Assembly: GCA_963708645.1 (NCBI GenBank)
Contig: CAVPTA010000003.1
Span: 248,001-312,000, forward strand
Length of the DNA stretch: 64,000 nucleotides
DNA from: RYN-133 sp963708645
GTDB taxonomy: Bacteria; Actinomycetota; Actinomycetes; Mycobacteriales; Jatrophihabitantaceae
Direction: 5' to 3'
Notes under the pieces: generated by a model
Databases searched by the model: none
The model's input: the letters and a program-made list of their open reading frames with translations, nothing else
Told to the model about the DNA's origin: nothing
Translations under genes and position numbers: made by a program
Part shown: positions 16,926 to 25,797 of the stretch, piece after piece
How the letters are laid out: each line of letters begins with the position of its first letter
Position numbering within the stretch: the first letter of the stretch is position 1

Positions 16926-18238
16926 GCACGCCCCCGTCCGGCCTCAACCTTGGCGGCAATCCCGAGTCGTCCGAGCCACGGCGCGATGCCGGCGGCCACG
17001 CTGGCGGTCAAACCGCCGTCGCCACCAAATCCCAGGGCGATCCCGTGTTGTCGGTGCGGGGTCTGTCGAAGCACTTCCCGATCCGCTCCAGCGGCCTCCT
17101 TCGGCGCAAGATCGGTGACGTCCACGCAGTGTGCGACGTCTCGTTCGACATCCATGACCGCGAAACGCTGTGTGTTGTGGGCGAATCCGGTTGCGGTAAG
17201 ACCACGACCGGCCGTCTCGTGCTCAACCTGATCAAGGCCTCCGAGGGCGAGGTCGTCTGGCAGGGCCGCGACCTGACAAAGCTGTCGACCAAGCAGATGC
17301 GTCCGCTGCGTCGCGACATGCAGATCGTGTTCCAGGATCCGTTCGCGTCGCTCGACCCGCGGATGACGGTCGCCGAGCTCGTCGCCGAGCCGCTGCGCAT
17401 CCACGGCCGCTACCGCGGCGGCGGCAAGGACCAGGTCAAAGACCTGCTCGCGCAGGTCGGGCTGAACCCCGAGCACGGATCTCGGTACGCGCACGAGTTC
17501 TCCGGCGGCCAGCGCCAGCGCATCGGTATCGCGCGCGCGCTCGCGCTCAAGCCCAAGCTCCTGGTGCTGGACGAACCGGTCTCGGCGCTCGACGTGTCGA
17601 TCCAGGCGGGCGTGATCAACCTGCTCGAAGATCTGCAGTCCGAGTTCGGCCTGTCGTACATGTTCATCTCGCACGACCTGTCGGTCATTCGGCACATCGC
17701 CGACCGCATCGTGGTGATGTACCTCGGCAAGGTTGTCGAAACGGCTGATGTGGATGAGCTTTTCGCCCGTCCGGCACATCCGTACACCCAGGCGCTGATG
17801 TCGGCGATCCCGTTGCCCGATCCGGTCAAGGAGCGCGAGCGCACCCGCATCCTGCTCACCGGCGATGTGCCCAGCCCGGTGAATCCGCCCAGCGGCTGCC
17901 GGTTCCGCACCCGTTGCCCGAAGTTCGCCAACGAGCTCGACAACACCCAGCGCGAGTGGTGCGTCAACGTCGAACCGCGGCTCGAGACCAAGTTCGACAA
18001 CCACACGGCTGCCTGCCACTTCGCCGGCGCTCGTACCGACATCCTCGCCGTCAACTCGACCGGCGGCGAGCTGCGCTCGCAGCTGTCGCCGTGGCCCACG
18101 AGCGTGCCGACCGATGAGCAGGCGTCGCAGCCGATGGTATGCATGCCGACTGACGCCCGGCGCGAGCCCACCCGGCTCGGCCGCGACGCCGAGGTCGACG
18201 AGGAAGGCAAGGTCGTCGTCGGCGGCGAAGCACTCTGA
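16922..18238 (+). CDS. Peptide ABC transporter ATP-binding protein (DppF type)
   Basis: 438 residues from GTG 16922, overlapping the preceding stop. Walker A GESGCGKTT, signature FSGGQRQRI, Walker B LVLDEPVSALD and SHDLSV are intact. The C-terminus has PPSGCRFRTRCPKF like its partner. It is longer than a usual DppF (~330 residues): there is a ~40-residue polar N-terminal lead and a ~100-residue tail after the Cys motif, neither with a recognisable domain. Last gene of the transporter operon. Confidence 0.93.
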   Translation: MSTPPSGLNLGGNPESSEPRRDAGGHAGGQTAVATKSQGDPVLSVRGLSKHFPIRSSGLLRRKIGDVHAVCDVSFDIHDRETLCVVGESGCGKTTTGRLVLNLIKASEGEVVWQGRDLTKLSTKQMRPLRRDMQIVFQDPFASLDPRMTVAELVAEPLRIHGRYRGGGKDQVKDLLAQVGLNPEHGSRYAHEFSGGQRQRIGIARALALKPKLLVLDEPVSALDVSIQAGVINLLEDLQSEFGLSYMFISHDLSVIRHIADRIVVMYLGKVVETADVDELFARPAHPYTQALMSAIPLPDPVKERERTRILLTGDVPSPVNPPSGCRFRTRCPKFANELDNTQREWCVNVEPRLETKFDNHTAACHFAGARTDILAVNSTGGELRSQLSPWPTSVPTDEQASQPMVCMPTDARREPTRLGRDAEVDEEGKVVVGGEAL

Positions 18239-18268
18239 AACTGGCACCCCCAGTAGTGTTTGCAGGAA

Positions 18269-19168
18269 ATGACGAGTGACAACCGGCTGCTGCTGGTACA
18301 TGCCCACCCTGACGACGAGACCATCGGAACCGGCGCGACAATGGCGCGCTACGCGGCCGACGGCGCGCACGTCACGCTGCTGACCTGCACGCTCGGCGAG
18401 CTCGGCGAGGTGCTCGTTCCCGAATGGGAAGGTCTTGCCGCCGAGCGCGGCGACCAGCTCGGCGGATACCGCATCGGCGAACTCGCCGCAGCCATGACGG
18501 CGCTCGGCGTCACTGACCACCGGTTCCTGGGCGGGGCGGGACGCTGGCGTGACAGCGGCATGATGGGTACGCCCGGAAACGACGACCCACGCGCCTTCTG
18601 GTCCTGTGAGTCGGACGCGGGCCGCTTTGCCGAGGCGGTCGACCAGGCTGCCGCTGTGATCCGCGAGGTGCGCCCGCACGTGCTGGTCACCTATGACGAG
18701 ATCGGCGGGTACGGCCACCCCGACCACATCATGGCGCACCGCGTGGCGATGGCCGCAGCTGATCGCGCCACCGAACCGGGCGAGGGTGGTGCGCCCTGGA
18801 CGATCGCGAAGATCTACTGGTCGGCGATCCCGAAGTCCGTTCTGCAGAAGGGCATCGATGCCCTGCGTGCAGCCGGCGACACCACGTTCTTCGATGGGGT
18901 CGAGTCGGCCGACGACCTGCCGATGGGCAACCCCGACCACGAGATAACGACGACGATCGACGGGTCGACGTACGCCGCACAGAAGGACGCCGCGATGCGC
19001 GCGCACGCAACGCAGATCGCCGTGGACGGCCCCTTCTTCGCAATGTCGAACAACATCGGCATGGAGCTGATGTCGGTCGAGTACTACCGCCTGGTTCGCG
19101 GCGAGTTGGGTGCTGACCGCGACGCCGACGGGCGTGAGACCGACCTGTTCGCCGGCATCGAGAGGTAG
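18269..19168 (+). CDS. mshB: GlcNAc-Ins deacetylase of mycothiol biosynthesis
   Basis: 299 residues from ATG 18269; a TTG nine bases earlier is an alternative. The zinc site motif AHPDDE has His13, Asp15 and Asp16, with the second His in GYGHPDH, and the MshB stretch CTLGELGEV..PEWEGLAAERGDQLGGYR is present. It removes acetate from GlcNAc-inositol in mycothiol synthesis, so the organism makes mycothiol. It is near the dap genes and ferredoxin as in mycobacteria. TAGTGT at 18254 could be its -10. Confidence 0.93.
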   Translation: MTSDNRLLLVHAHPDDETIGTGATMARYAADGAHVTLLTCTLGELGEVLVPEWEGLAAERGDQLGGYRIGELAAAMTALGVTDHRFLGGAGRWRDSGMMGTPGNDDPRAFWSCESDAGRFAEAVDQAAAVIREVRPHVLVTYDEIGGYGHPDHIMAHRVAMAAADRATEPGEGGAPWTIAKIYWSAIPKSVLQKGIDALRAAGDTTFFDGVESADDLPMGNPDHEITTTIDGSTYAAQKDAAMRAHATQIAVDGPFFAMSNNIGMELMSVEYYRLVRGELGADRDADGRETDLFAGIER

Positions 19169-19174
19169 CCCGCC

Positions 19175-19561
19175 GTGGCCGGGGAACGAGGCGTGGCCGA
19201 CTGGGTCGCGTTGGTGTTGGTCTGCGCTTCGGCGGCGGTCGCAGCGCTGCTAGAGCTGATGTTCCTCGCACAGTTCTACATCGGGAAGGTGATCATTCCC
19301 GTAGCCATCGTCGCCGCTGTTGCCGGCAACGTGGTTCTGCCGCGGATCGGGCAGGCGGCGTTCGGCAGCGTCCGCGGTGCGATTGCGCCAATTGCGCTGT
19401 GGCTGTTGGTGATTCTCGTCCCGACGCTCTACAACAAGCCCGAGGGTGACCTGTTCGTCCTGGGCGTTTACGGGCAGCAGTACGCCTACTACGGGTTGCT
19501 GTTCGGTGGTGCGGTCGCCGGGTTCGGGACGGTGATCGTCCTCAGCAATCCGAAGCGGTGA
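19175..19561 (+). CDS. Small membrane protein of the mshB locus
   Basis: 128 residues with about four hydrophobic helices (13-33, 38-55, 65-85 and 100-121). GTG start 6 nt after mshB. A membrane protein of similar size follows mshB in several actinobacteria (Rv1171-like position in M. tuberculosis), which supports a real gene but not a function. No catalytic motif is visible. Confidence 0.7.
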   Translation: MAGERGVADWVALVLVCASAAVAALLELMFLAQFYIGKVIIPVAIVAAVAGNVVLPRIGQAAFGSVRGAIAPIALWLLVILVPTLYNKPEGDLFVLGVYGQQYAYYGLLFGGAVAGFGTVIVLSNPKR

Positions 19562-19565
19562 GCGC

Positions 19566-20108
19566 CTAACCGGTGAAGGGCTCGCGGTTGGCTTCCTCGA
19601 GCGCGTGCTGCACCGCCGCGACCGCAGCGTCCGGAAGGTCGGTCTCGACCAGTTCGGCGTGCGGGAACCGGGTCAGCTCACGCTGCAGATCCGCCACCGA
19701 GACGTGACTGACGAGCAGAGCGACGCCCACGCGTCCGGGCGGGACGGTGTTGCGCAGTTGCTGGACGGTCTCGTCCTTCACGCCGGTGTCGACGAGCTTG
19801 GCCAACAACGCGCCACCGCCCGCAGATGCCGCACCGACGACCAGACCACCGATCGGGCCGCCGAACAGCGTGCCCAGTAGCAACCCCCAGACGCCCGCAC
19901 CGACACCGGCCTGACCGGGAGTGACATCGGTCGTCTCGCGCACGTGCGATTTGCCGTCCGTGTCGCGGGCGATCAGCACAGCGTCGTGCAGCTGGATCTC
20001 GTCGTTGTGCTGCAACCGGGCGACAGCGAGCAGGAATTCCTGCGCCCGTAACCCGTCTTCGAACGAGATGACGAGCAGCTTGCTGTTCTCCGGGGGCGTC
20101 TTGGCCAT
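19566..20108 (-). CDS. DUF1269-type membrane-associated protein
   Basis: 180 residues. Pattern of the DUF1269 family: an N-terminal alpha/beta segment (LLVISFEDGLRAQEFLLAVARL), a Gly-rich hydrophobic hairpin in the middle (GLLLGTLFGGPIGGLVVGAASAGGGALLAKLVDTG) and a C-terminal alpha/beta repeat (VGVALLVSHVSVADLQREL). Function unknown. It is convergent with the preceding gene, and its start has a TAGGCT-N6-ATG leaderless signal. Confidence 0.75.
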   Translation of the reverse strand: MAKTPPENSKLLVISFEDGLRAQEFLLAVARLQHNDEIQLHDAVLIARDTDGKSHVRETTDVTPGQAGVGAGVWGLLLGTLFGGPIGGLVVGAASAGGGALLAKLVDTGVKDETVQQLRNTVPPGRVGVALLVSHVSVADLQRELTRFPHAELVETDLPDAAVAAVQHALEEANREPFTG

Positions 20109-20114
20109 GGGCAG

Positions 20115-20120
20115 AGCCTA
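20115..20120 (-). promoter_or_regulatory. -10 element TAGGCT for a leaderless DUF1269 transcript
   Basis: On the minus strand TAGGCT is followed by 6 nt and the ATG at 20108. Confidence 0.5.
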
Positions 20121-20175
20121 GACGGTCGGGGTCCTCGCGGAATCGCCACGCTTTCCAGGCGATTTGGTGGGGTGA

Positions 20176-21129
20176 CTACTCAGTGACGAAGTCGGGGTCG
20201 ATGCGGTAGCGGTAGTCGTGGTGCACCCAGTAACCGAACCCGGTGTACATGTCGATCGCGACCTCGTTGTCGTCGGCGACCTGCAGGTAGCTCTGCGTCG
20301 CCCCACGTTCGCGGCCCCACTGCCAGAGCGCGGTCATGACGGCGCCGGCGAGCCCGGCGCGACGACGGTTGGGATCGACCTCGACGGCGGTCACCCCGAG
20401 CCAGCCGCTGTCGACCGCACCCCGACCGATCGCCACGCACCGCTCGCCGTCGCGGATCGAGGCGAAGACCACGTCGTTGTGGCGCGTCAGGAGACCTCGG
20501 GCCGCCTCGCTCGAGCCGGCTCCGTCGCGGTAGCGGTTGAACCACGCGTCGTCCGGCGTCGGGTCGAGGTGGATGTTCAATTCGGGACGTGCCGCGGCCT
20601 GCACCCGATCGAGGCGGGCGGCCATCACCAGGGCGCCGTACTGGATCGGCCAGCCGCGCTCGCCCAACTCGGCGTCGAGCAGCCGGCGCGCCTCGCTCGG
20701 GAGCTGGAACCGCAGCGGCAGACCCTGCTGCTCGTACCACTCCCGAGCCTGTGCCAACGCGTCGTCGAGTGCGATGCCCGGCGCGCGCAGCGGCAGCACC
20801 GAGTTGCCGCGTCCGGTGAATCCGCCACTGGCCCGCAGCAGCCACCCGCCGACCTGATCGGTGTGCTCGGCCCGCCAGCCGGCGGCGGTGATCGCCTCGA
20901 GGGCGAGCTCGTCGGCTGTCGACGGCGGCGCAGGTTTCGCGATGACGATCGTTGCGACCGGGACTTCGACCAGACCGTGCCGCGTGTCGATGACCGCGAG
21001 CGTGTCGTCGAGTTCGAGCAGATCGCCCACCACGTCGCCGTACAGCAGACGGCCCTGCTCGCTGCGGCCGAGCACCCGCCGCACCGTGACGCGACGACCC
21101 AGAAACCGTGGCTCAAGCACGTTCGGCAT
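20176..21129 (-). CDS. GNAT-family N-acetyltransferase
   Basis: 317 residues from ATG 21129 (MPNVLEPRFLGRR); longer readings run into the opposite ferredoxin gene. The first ~65 residues look like a small beta domain (RRVTVRRVLG...GDLLELDDTLAVI). The C-terminal ~130 residues carry the GNAT motif: VTAVEVDPNRRRAGLAGAVM (acetyl-CoA loop) and YLQVADDNEVAIDMYTGFGYW. It occupies the slot before the ferredoxin gene and is divergent from it, an arrangement seen in several actinobacteria. Substrate unknown. Confidence 0.85.
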   Translation of the reverse strand: MPNVLEPRFLGRRVTVRRVLGRSEQGRLLYGDVVGDLLELDDTLAVIDTRHGLVEVPVATIVIAKPAPPSTADELALEAITAAGWRAEHTDQVGGWLLRASGGFTGRGNSVLPLRAPGIALDDALAQAREWYEQQGLPLRFQLPSEARRLLDAELGERGWPIQYGALVMAARLDRVQAAARPELNIHLDPTPDDAWFNRYRDGAGSSEAARGLLTRHNDVVFASIRDGERCVAIGRGAVDSGWLGVTAVEVDPNRRRAGLAGAVMTALWQWGRERGATQSYLQVADDNEVAIDMYTGFGYWVHHDYRYRIDPDFVTE

Positions 21130-21166
21130 ACTAGGGGCCGCCACTTCTTCGCCCCGGAGGACCGCA

Positions 21167-21496
21167 GTGACGTACGTGATCGCCGAGCCTTGTGTGGACC
21201 TGCTCGACAAGGCCTGCATCGAGGAGTGTCCGGTCGACTGCATCTACGAAGGCGCCCGGATGCTCTACATCCACCCCGACGAGTGCGTCGACTGCGGTGC
21301 GTGCGAGCCGGTGTGCCCGGTCGAGGCGATCTTCTACGAGGACGACCTGCCCGAGAAGTGGAACGACTACACCGCGGCCAACGTCGACTTCTTCGACGAG
21401 CTCGGTTCGCCGGGCGGCGCGTCGAAGGTGGGCAAGACCGACCACGACCCCGACTTCATCAAGGCCTTGCCGGCCCAGGAGCACGAAGGGCACTGA
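21167..21496 (+). CDS. fdxA: 7Fe ferredoxin ([3Fe-4S][4Fe-4S])
   Basis: 109 residues from GTG 21167, with CCGGAGG 7 nt upstream. Cysteines at 9, 17, 21, 25, 40, 43, 46 and 50 give the arrangement of a seven-iron ferredoxin, followed by the usual acidic C-terminal tail (WNDYTAANVDFFDEL). Soluble electron carrier. In mycobacteria and streptomycetes this gene is followed by dapC; here dapC is instead at 40.8 kb and a minus-strand gene follows. Confidence 0.95.
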   Translation: MTYVIAEPCVDLLDKACIEECPVDCIYEGARMLYIHPDECVDCGACEPVCPVEAIFYEDDLPEKWNDYTAANVDFFDELGSPGGASKVGKTDHDPDFIKALPAQEHEGH

Positions 21497-21505
21497 GCCC
21501 CAGTG

Positions 21506-22333
21506 TCAGATGGTCGCCATCGTGGCGACCACCGCGGTGCGCGCTGACGGCGCCGATTGCCAGCCGTCCGAACGTGACCAGCGCTTGCCGCCGTACTCGA
21601 CCGAATCGACACCGAGCCGGTCGGCGTTGGCGACGAACCACGCCACGGTCTGCCAGCCGGCGCCGGGCACCCGGATGGACTTGCCCTGCACGCTCGGGCT
21701 GTTCACCGGCAGCTGGTGGCGCAACATGCCGATCACCTTCGAGGTGCTCGCGACCACTGTCGGTTTGCCGAACGTGCAGGTGATGGCCGCCGGCTTGCGA
21801 CCCAGCAGGGCGCGCGCGAGCGTCGTGGCTTCGTCCTGGTGTTGGGCGTAGGCACTGCCGTCAGCCGAGATCTGCACGGCCTGGATGGCGTCGGCAGCGG
21901 GCCGGGTGCGCCAGCGTGGCACCTTCACCAGCGCCGCCAGGAACTCTCGCGTCGCCTCTGACACGTCGGTGAGCACGGCCGCGCTGTGGTGACCCCACCC
22001 CTGGGACGGCCGTTGCTGGAGCACGCCGACCGAGTCGCGGTCGCCCTGGTTGGGCGGGATGTTCGTGAGCTTGCTTTCCTGCAGCCCGGCCATCAACGCG
22101 AGGACGCTCGCGTGGTCGGGCAGCGCCGGCCGGAACTTCTTCGCAGCGCCGACCATCTGTGCAGCCACCGAGGCCTGGTCGGTATCCAAGTCGTACGAGC
22201 CGATCGTGCAACTGGTCGAGGTGAAATGCGTCTCGAACGCCTTCACGATCGCGCGTCCGGCAATGGTCGCGGCGACCACGACGGCCGCCACCGCGACGAG
22301 CGCGACGGTCACCTTCGTACTACGAGCAGCCAT
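21506..22333 (-). CDS. Membrane-anchored transglycosylase-like protein
   Basis: 275 residues. One N-terminal membrane helix (residues ~8-30), then an extracytoplasmic domain. ALMAGLQESKL (Glu within QESK) followed by GDRDSVGVLQQRPSQGWG has the shape of a lysozyme-like/SLT active-site region, where the Glu acts as acid and GLxQ follows. Related actinobacterial proteins are often named heavy metal transporters by mistake. Likely a cell-wall lytic enzyme or binding protein; activity is inferred. It sits 12 nt downstream of dapD on the same strand. Confidence 0.65.
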   Translation of the reverse strand: MAARSTKVTVALVAVAAVVVAATIAGRAIVKAFETHFTSTSCTIGSYDLDTDQASVAAQMVGAAKKFRPALPDHASVLALMAGLQESKLTNIPPNQGDRDSVGVLQQRPSQGWGHHSAAVLTDVSEATREFLAALVKVPRWRTRPAADAIQAVQISADGSAYAQHQDEATTLARALLGRKPAAITCTFGKPTVVASTSKVIGMLRHQLPVNSPSVQGKSIRVPGAGWQTVAWFVANADRLGVDSVEYGGKRWSRSDGWQSAPSARTAVVATMATI

Positions 22334-22345
22334 GGGAACAGCGAC

Positions 22346-23299
22346 TCAGGCGTTGGCGTGCAGCACGTCGTTGAGCGCGATGCCGCTACCCGTCCGCGGA
22401 CGGACTTCGAGTGCACCGGTGACGCTGTTGCGCAGGTACAGCAGCCCTGGCTGACCCGACAGCGTCGCCGCCTTGACGGTTGTGCCGTCCGGGAGGGTGA
22501 GCTTCGCGCCGGCCGTGACGTACGCGCCGGCCTCGACGACGCAGTCGTCGCCGAGCGAGATCCCGATCCCGGCGTTGGCGCCGATCAGGCACCGCTTGCC
22601 GACGCTGATCTGTTCACGGCCACCACCGGAGAGCGTGCCCATGATCGAGGCGCCCCCGCCGACGTCCGAGCCGTCGTCGACGACGACACCGGCGGAAATG
22701 CGTCCCTCGACCATCGACGAGCCGAGCGTGCCGGCGTTGTAGTTCACGAAGCCTTCGTGCATCACGGTTGTCCCGGATGCGAGGTGCGCGCCGAGCCGGA
22801 CGCGGTCGGCGTCGGCGATGCGCACGCCGCTCGGCAGGACGTAGTCGACCATTCGAGGGAACTTGTCGACGCCGAGCACCTGCACCGAGCCGATGCGGCG
22901 CAGCGCTGCGCGAGTGCGTTCGAAGTCGTCGACGGCGCACGGGCCGTGGTTCGTCCACACGACGTTCGCCAGCACGGCGAAGACGCCGTCGAGATTCAGC
23001 TCACGCGGACGGACGAGTCGGTGTGAGAGCAGGTGCAGGCGCAGGTAGGCGTCGGCGGCCGTCGCCGGCGCCGCGGCAAGGTCGATCTCGCAGAGCACGA
23101 CCTCGGTGCGCACGCCGCGCGCGGTCGCCGACCCGTGGGTGCCGCCGAGATCAGCCAGCTCGGCAGGCGGCCGGGCACCGGCCGGCGTCGAGCCGAGAGC
23201 GGGCGCCGGGTACCAGGTGTCCAGCGTGCGACCGTCGACGGTCACCGTCGCCAGGCCGTGTCCCCATGCGGATGCTTCCACGGCACAGACAGTAGTCAT
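22346..23299 (-). CDS. dapD: Tetrahydrodipicolinate N-succinyltransferase
   Basis: 317 residues from ATG 23299, the length of actinobacterial DapD. Left-handed beta-helix hexapeptide repeats occupy the second half (VMHEGFVNYNAGTLGSSMVEGRIS, then VGGGASIMGTLSGGG and GANAGIGISLGDDCVVEAG). It succinylates tetrahydrodipicolinate in the succinylase route to meso-diaminopimelate and lysine. Divergent from dapE; the 34-nt gap must hold both promoters. Confidence 0.95.
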   Translation of the reverse strand: MTTVCAVEASAWGHGLATVTVDGRTLDTWYPAPALGSTPAGARPPAELADLGGTHGSATARGVRTEVVLCEIDLAAAPATAADAYLRLHLLSHRLVRPRELNLDGVFAVLANVVWTNHGPCAVDDFERTRAALRRIGSVQVLGVDKFPRMVDYVLPSGVRIADADRVRLGAHLASGTTVMHEGFVNYNAGTLGSSMVEGRISAGVVVDDGSDVGGGASIMGTLSGGGREQISVGKRCLIGANAGIGISLGDDCVVEAGAYVTAGAKLTLPDGTTVKAATLSGQPGLLYLRNSVTGALEVRPRTGSGIALNDVLHANA

Positions 23300-23320
23300 C
23301 GGCCGGTGCGCCGACCGTCC

Positions 23321-23326
23321 TAGGCT
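23321..23326 (+). promoter_or_regulatory. -10 element TAGGCT for a leaderless dapE transcript
   Basis: TAGGCT, 7 nt, then ATG 23334. It overlaps the palindrome CCTAGG (23319-23324), so the divergent dapD promoter may share these bases. Confidence 0.5.
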
Positions 23327-23333
23327 CAGGAAC

Positions 23334-24416
23334 ATGCTCGATCTGAGTACGGACGCCGCTGCCCTCACCGCCGCTCTCGTCGACGTCGCCTCCGTGTCGG
23401 GTGACGAGGCCGAACTTGCCGACCTCGTCGAGACCGCGCTGCGCGCCTACCCGCGCTTGGCTGTCGAGCGCGACGGCAACGTGGTCATCGCCCGCACCGA
23501 CCTGGGACGAGCGCAGCGGCTCGTGCTCGCCGGCCACCTCGACACCGTCCCGATCGCCGACAACGTGCCGTCCCGCGTCGATGGCGCGCTGATGTACGGC
23601 TGCGGGACGTCGGACATGAAGTCGGGTGTCGCGGTGCTGCTGCGGGTCGCACATCTGGTCGGGACGGGCGCGCTGGACCCAACCGTCGACCTGACCTTCA
23701 TCTGTTACGACTGCGAAGAGGTCGAGGCGGCCCGCAACGGGCTGGGCCGTCTGGCCCGTACTCGTGCCGAGCTGCTGACCGGCGATCTGGCGGTGTTGCT
23801 CGAACCGACCGACGGTCAGATCGAGGGCGGCTGCCAGGGGACGCTGCGCGCTGAGGTGCGCGTGGCCGGAACCCGCGCGCACAGCGCGCGCTCCTGGCTG
23901 GGCGACAACGCGATCCACGCGGCAGCGCCGGTGCTCTCCCGCCTGGTCGACTACCGGGCGCGCGAGGTCGAGGTCGACGGGCTGACCTACCGCGAAGGAC
24001 TCAACGCGGTGTTCGTCCGCGGGGGAGTGGCCGGCAACGTCATCCCGGACGAGTGCGTCGTCACGGTCAATTTCCGCTTCGCGCCCGACCGTTCCGAGTC
24101 CGAGGCATTCGAGCACGTGCGCGCGCTCTTCCCCGACTACGACGTGACCTTGACCGATTCCGCGCCGGGTGCCCGTCCGGGGCTGGACGGTGCGCTGGCG
24201 AAGGCGATCGTCGCGGCTGTCGGCGGCCAGGCGCGGGCCAAGCTCGGCTGGACCGATGTCGCGCGCTTCGGCGAACTCGGCATCCCGGCGGTCAACCTCG
24301 GACCGGGCGATCCGAACCTCGCCCACAAGCCGGAGGAGCACGTCGTCATCGACCGCATCGCCGCAACCGAGGCGGCCCTGGTCGAGTTCCTTTCGACAGC
24401 TAGCGTTGACCTGTGA
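23334..24416 (+). CDS. dapE: Succinyl-diaminopimelate desuccinylase
   Basis: 360 residues from ATG 23334. Di-zinc M20 peptidase motifs: AGHLDTVP (~residues 66-73), YGCGTSDMKSG, the catalytic Glu pair in CYDCEEVEA and the C-terminal GPGDPNLAHKPEEHV His. It releases LL-diaminopimelate from the succinylated intermediate, after DapD and DapC. Its last codons contain the -10 of the following gene. Confidence 0.95.
   Translation: MLDLSTDAAALTAALVDVASVSGDEAELADLVETALRAYPRLAVERDGNVVIARTDLGRAQRLVLAGHLDTVPIADNVPSRVDGALMYGCGTSDMKSGVAVLLRVAHLVGTGALDPTVDLTFICYDCEEVEAARNGLGRLARTRAELLTGDLAVLLEPTDGQIEGGCQGTLRAEVRVAGTRAHSARSWLGDNAIHAAAPVLSRLVDYRAREVEVDGLTYREGLNAVFVRGGVAGNVIPDECVVTVNFRFAPDRSESEAFEHVRALFPDYDVTLTDSAPGARPGLDGALAKAIVAAVGGQARAKLGWTDVARFGELGIPAVNLGPGDPNLAHKPEEHVVIDRIAATEAALVEFLSTASVDL
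24401..24406 (+). promoter_or_regulatory. -10 element TAGCGT inside the dapE 3' end
   Basis: TAGCGT, 6 nt, then GTG 24413. It gives the LOG gene its own leaderless promoter in addition to read-through from dapE. Confidence 0.45.
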
Positions 24417-25228
24417 GTGACAACCCGGGTGAGCGCAGCGACCTAGACCGCGCACGCAGCGAACATCAGCGCGGTCCGGTGCTGCTGCGCCGTGGGCAGA
24501 TCGGCGCCGGCACCACCGACCAGCGTCTGCTCGACTCGCGCGGGCCGTCCGACTGGGTGCACACCGACCCGTGGCGCGTGCAGCGCATCACTGCAGAATT
24601 CGTCGAGGGTTTCGGACTGCTCGCCGAACTACCTGCGGCCGTCTCGGTCTTCGGCTCGGCACGCACGCCGCACGACTCGCCCGAGTACGCCTCGGGGATC
24701 GCGCTCGGAGCGGCCCTGGCCAAGGCCGGCTACGCGGTGATCACCGGCGGCGGGCCGGGCGCGATGGAGGCAGTCAATCGAGGCGCGTGCGAGGCAGGCG
24801 GCGTCTCGGTCGGGCTCGGCATCGAGCTGCCGTTCGAGCAGCGACTCAACGAGTGGGTCGACATCGGGATCAACTTCCGCTACTTCTTCGCCCGCAAGAC
24901 CATGTTCGTGAAGTACGCGCAGGCATTCGTGATCATGCCCGGTGGCTTCGGCACGCTCGACGAGACCTTCGAGGCGCTGACGCTGGTGCAGACGCGCAAG
25001 GTGACGCGGTTCCCCGTCGTACTGTTCGGCTCGCAGTACTGGGGCGGGCTGCTCGACTGGCTGCGCACGACCGTCCTGCCGGGCGGCAAGATCGCCGCCC
25101 CGGACCTCGACCTGATTCACGTGACCGACGATGTCGATGACGCCGTGGCCCAGATCGTGCGCGCCAACGAGCACGAGGTTGCCGAAGTCGCCTCAATGGC
25201 GGCAGAGCGTGACGCCATGCAGCAATGA
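24413..25228 (+). CDS. LOG-family (TIGR00730) nucleotide phosphoribohydrolase-like protein, long form
   Basis: 271 residues. Rossmann-fold lysine-decarboxylase-like family: SVFGSARTP, GGGPGAMEAVNRGA and the LOG motif PGGFGTLDE followed by FEALTLVQTRK. LOG enzymes release the free base from cytokinin-type nucleotides in plants and some actinobacteria, including M. tuberculosis Rv1205. In bacteria generally the substrate is a nucleoside monophosphate; here it is unknown. Overlaps dapE by 4 nt (GTGA) and the next LOG gene by 4 nt. Confidence 0.88.
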   Translation: MSDNPGERSDLDRARSEHQRGPVLLRRGQIGAGTTDQRLLDSRGPSDWVHTDPWRVQRITAEFVEGFGLLAELPAAVSVFGSARTPHDSPEYASGIALGAALAKAGYAVITGGGPGAMEAVNRGACEAGGVSVGLGIELPFEQRLNEWVDIGINFRYFFARKTMFVKYAQAFVIMPGGFGTLDETFEALTLVQTRKVTRFPVVLFGSQYWGGLLDWLRTTVLPGGKIAAPDLDLIHVTDDVDDAVAQIVRANEHEVAEVASMAAERDAMQQ

Positions 25229-25770
25229 GGTCCGTCTGCGTCTACTGCTCGTCCTCCGACGCGATCGACCCGAAGCACATCGCACTTGCGACCGAAGTCG
25301 GCGCGGGCCTTGCGGGCGCGGGGTACGGCGTGGTCTCCGGTGGGGGTCGGGTGTCGATGATGGGCGCGCTCGCACGTGCTGCGCGCGCCGGCGGCGCGCA
25401 CACGGTGGGCGTCATCCCGAAACACCTCACCTCGCGAGAGGTGGCCGACGACGAGGCCGACGAGCTGATCGTGGTCGACACGATGCGCGAGCGGAAACGG
25501 ATCATGGAGTCTCGCGCGGACGCCTTCCTTGCGTTACCCGGTGGTCTTGGCACGCTCGAAGAACTCTTCGAGATGTGGACGTCACGCACCCTCGGCATGC
25601 ACACCAAGCCGGTCATCGTGCTCGATCCGGACGGCTTCTTCGCACCACTCTGGACGTGGCTGGACGATCTCGTCGACCGCGGCTTCGTCCGTCCCGATGC
25701 GTTGTCGGCGCTGGTGCGCGCATCGAGCGTGGACGAGGTGCTCGCCGTGCTTGCGATGAAGGCTTCCTAA
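25225..25770 (+). CDS. LOG-family (TIGR00730) protein, short form
   Basis: 181 residues. VCVYCSSSDAID, SGGGRVSMMGALARAA, PKHL, MRERKRIM and PGGLGTLEELFE match the classical LOG/YvdD type, which is closer to characterised cytokinin phosphoribohydrolases than the preceding long paralogue. ATGA overlap with the upstream gene. Two tandem LOG genes after dapE is a recurring actinobacterial layout. Confidence 0.9.
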   Translation: MRSVCVYCSSSDAIDPKHIALATEVGAGLAGAGYGVVSGGGRVSMMGALARAARAGGAHTVGVIPKHLTSREVADDEADELIVVDTMRERKRIMESRADAFLALPGGLGTLEELFEMWTSRTLGMHTKPVIVLDPDGFFAPLWTWLDDLVDRGFVRPDALSALVRASSVDEVLAVLAMKAS

Positions 25771-25797
25771 GCGCGATCCGGCACCCTCAGGATCTAC

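Noticed and set aside
16664..19006. Long minus-strand open frame (780 codons) opposite the transporter ATPases and mshB
   Set aside because: It is fully antisense to three genes with complete family motifs, and its composition (Arg/His/Asp/Val rich, no domain) is typical of a shadow frame in GC-rich DNA.
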